A stretch of DNA of 64,000 bases from Cymodocea nodosa (taxonomy: Eukaryota; Streptophyta; Magnoliopsida; Alismatales; Cymodoceaceae): the NCBI GenBank assembly GCA_036874045.1, contig CM072341.1:14086501-14150500 (forward strand). Reading direction: 5' to 3'. Each line of letters opens with the position of its first letter. The first letter of the stretch is position 1. Made by a program: the position numbers and the translations under genes. Shown one piece after another: positions 61,601 through 64,000 of this stretch. The notes beneath the pieces were generated by a model. The model ran no database searches. It had not been told where the DNA came from and saw only the letters and a program-made list of their open reading frames with translations.

Positions 61601-64000
61601 TCTTTTCTTCAAAGAAATAAAAAATTTAATTAAAACTAAAAATACAAATTTACACTAACAACGCGTTAAAAGAGACCCTGCACTCTTAATATAACTATTA
61701 GATGCAAGAATCAAAATTAAAGAAGGAAATAAAGATGGTTGTGACTTGACAACCTATTAATAAAGCCTCTCTTGTAGTTCCTTAAGCTCAAAAGATCAAT
61801 CTCCACCTAATGTACTTACAAAATTCCATTTTTTTGGTTTATTGATGCCAACGTCATGTTGGTAAGTTGCATCTTCATCTAATTAGATCAAATCTTATCA
61901 CCTTGATTTGATCTAATGATTCAGATCAAATCTCATCGTCATTGGATCTAATTTACGTGGCAATTTTCTTCTAAATTTGTTGCCATCTCACAGTTAACAA
62001 CTCTACGTGAGTTCTTGCAAATCTTATTTCCATTTGGACGTTCTTGTTTAGCTTCAAGAGTGTTGCATGCATCTATGCAACTCAATCTTTTTGACTTTGC
62101 AAATCCATGTTATCTTTTATAGATTTAATGTTGTTTTTAGTGAATTTACATAAATCCTTGAAAATTCTCAATTTACAACTTTTCCATTTTTGTATACTAC
62201 ATTTAGTGTGCATCTTCACTCATCGAATCAATTTTATTCCCTTTAGACTTTTATAAATTAGATTATAGCTTGCTTTTATGAATTAATATAAATCCTTGTT
62301 AATTCATTATTTCTTTCAAAGTGAATTTATATGAATCCTTACAAATTCTTTGTAGTCTTAGCATTGTTTTGCAATTATCTCTACCTACATCCCTGTACAT
62401 ACCTTCCCTTACCCTTAGTCATTCTTGTTTCATCTTTTTTTTTTCTTGTTGGGTGCACATCATAAATCTCCATTGCTTGCCATCTAAACTAATATGAATC
62501 CTTACTAGTTTTACACAACATGATTTTACTCAACTATTTAAACTTTTTTTTGTTTATTTTGATAATATACGCATTTAAGTTTTTCATTGATCATGGATGT
62601 CTTATCATTGAAAATATGGATGGTAACAAATCTAAGACATAGGAAGGTCAACCTTTGGTCGAGCATGATTGAGTGCCTAACACCATCTCAATCTATACTC
62701 AAACACTTACCTAGATCTCTAACATAGACCAATTCTTATCTATATTATTTGTGAGGTTTTCTTAGTTTTCACTTTAACAAACTAAATGGTAAACCCAAAA
62801 TCTTAACCCCAAAGTTTGTCTAATCAATGGTGATTCAAAAACAAACATCACACTTAGTATTCTATGAATTTGACAACATTCATTGTCAACTCCTCGACTT
62901 TTGACATGCATCTCCCAAAGTATCCCTTTGTCTTCCAAAGTACCCTTTCATCTCTTGAAGCATCCATTCCCCTTCTAAAGCACTCCTTCGACTCTTAAAG
63001 CATTTCTTAGTATTATTTCATAGATTTGACAACATTTAATGTCAATTCCTTGACTTCCAATGTAACTCTTTAACTTCCAACATGACTCCTCAACTTCTAA
63101 CCACCTATGATCATTTGCCTCTTATTAATGAGCCTATAAAAAGCTCCTCCCATCCTTTAGTTGAGGCATGACAATCCACTTACTCAAAGCCTCCTAGCTC
63201 CCTTTGCAAGAAAAGCAAGAAGACTCCTTCTCCTTTATAGTGATTCACTACACCTTCAATTGTTAAAATCACCAACTCCACCCATTAGAAACACCAACTT
63301 AACCTACCAAACTAGCTAGCATCACTACCTATCTTCATTGGAAGACATTAGAACTACCAGCTTTGCTTGTTGAAATCACCAACATCATCATTTAGCTTTA
63401 CTAGACCTCCTAATAGAATCATCACTCTACTTGTTGGAACCATTGCTCCATCTATTGTTGTCATTGTTGTCTCCACCATTGCTATTGTTATCTTCGTTGT
63501 TATCATCACCACTACCTTCATTGTTGCTCCCACTAGATCTACTACCCTTTGTTACCAAAATCTACCCCAATCATTAAAAATCACAACCTCCACTACTGAA
63601 CTTTGACCACCTCATCAAATTTTGTCACCTCTATCACCAAATTTCACTCAAAGACCTCCAAAGCTCTTCCAAACTAGGCACGTACTTATAGATCCCCTTC
63701 TATATAGCTTTTTACCGTTAGAATATCTATTATGTTTTTATTTTAGCATGCCCTAAACAAGCTTTGCATCATATGTGAATTTGTCATCCTAATCAACCTC
63801 TTGACCTTTGCATCTTGGTTGGTTAGTAAACAACGTTGATCAATTGGTGGCCTTGAGCCTTAGAACACAACTTCAATTCGTTATATAGGCATGAGGTTTA
63901 CGATCCTCTAGCAACATGCAACCTTGGGTTTGCTTGAGGCCCAACGTGACTAGACCCATTCATCCCTTAAGAACCTTTTCTCCTACATCCATACATATCA
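61601..64000. other. Spacer without recognisable genes
   Basis: AT-rich sequence with simple repeated phrases (AATCCTTACAAATTC-like at 62.1-62.4 kb; TTCTAAAGCA(C/T)TCCTT-like at 62.9-63.0 kb). The 79-codon frame at 63367-63606 is a low-complexity Val/Ile/Thr string. It may be old retroelement sequence, but I cannot name a family. Confidence 0.4.

Overview
The window is nuclear DNA of a flowering plant. It has intron-rich genes with GT-AG (one GC-AG) splice sites, plant-only protein families (PSK SIMULATOR, CASP-like, WAT1/UMAMIT, HR-like lesion-inducing) and AT-rich, transposon-filled spacers. The electron-transfer-flavoprotein gene has a very GC-rich 5' half and a plainer 3' end, and its residues (for example [12 protein letters not shown] and the C-terminus KNEARVL) look more monocot than eudicot. 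A non-grass monocot is my best but weak guess. No bacterial-type feature, CRISPR array, tRNA or rRNA gene was seen.

Layout. 1-18.5 kb holds no host gene that I can recognise. It is a graveyard of Athila-like Ty3 retroelement relics: several copies of a ~2.3 kb LTR-like block, a gag zinc knuckle, a retropepsin and a primer-binding site. It also holds a decayed PIF/Harbinger transposase that was hit by a poly-A retroposon. 18534-24703 is a 6.2 kb PIF/Harbinger element with terminal inverted repeats, a TAA target duplication, a Myb/SANT-like gene and a DDE transposase gene. A 1.6 kb solo LTR with a perfect 5-bp target duplication sits in its transposase intron.

24.7-61.4 kb is the genic part, with five host genes whose exons I could place base by base and which all stay in frame: a PSK SIMULATOR-like DUF3475/DUF668 protein (+, 12 exons, 579 aa); an HR-like lesion-inducing DoxX-like membrane protein (-, 5 exons, 156 aa); a CASP-like protein of group 5B type (+, 3 exons, 152 aa), arranged head to head with the previous gene; a WAT1-related/UMAMIT transporter (+, 7 exons, 362-384 aa); and electron transfer flavoprotein subunit beta (-, 5 exons, 251 aa). 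Large introns carry mobile elements: an RTE-clade LINE, a Ty1/copia relic and a Tourist-like MITE in the PSI gene, an RTE fragment in the CASP-like gene, and a short LTR element in the ETFB gene. 61.4-64 kb shows nothing recognisable.

The host genes are unrelated in pathway (peptide-hormone growth signalling, membrane proteins, amino-acid or auxin transport, mitochondrial amino-acid catabolism), so this is an ordinary gene neighbourhood and not a cluster. I found no convincing new biological system. The most interesting host signals are a 33-bp minisatellite that multiplies the start codon of the WAT1 gene, a GC-AG intron in ETFB, and an upstream ORF whose stop overlaps the CASP-like start codon.
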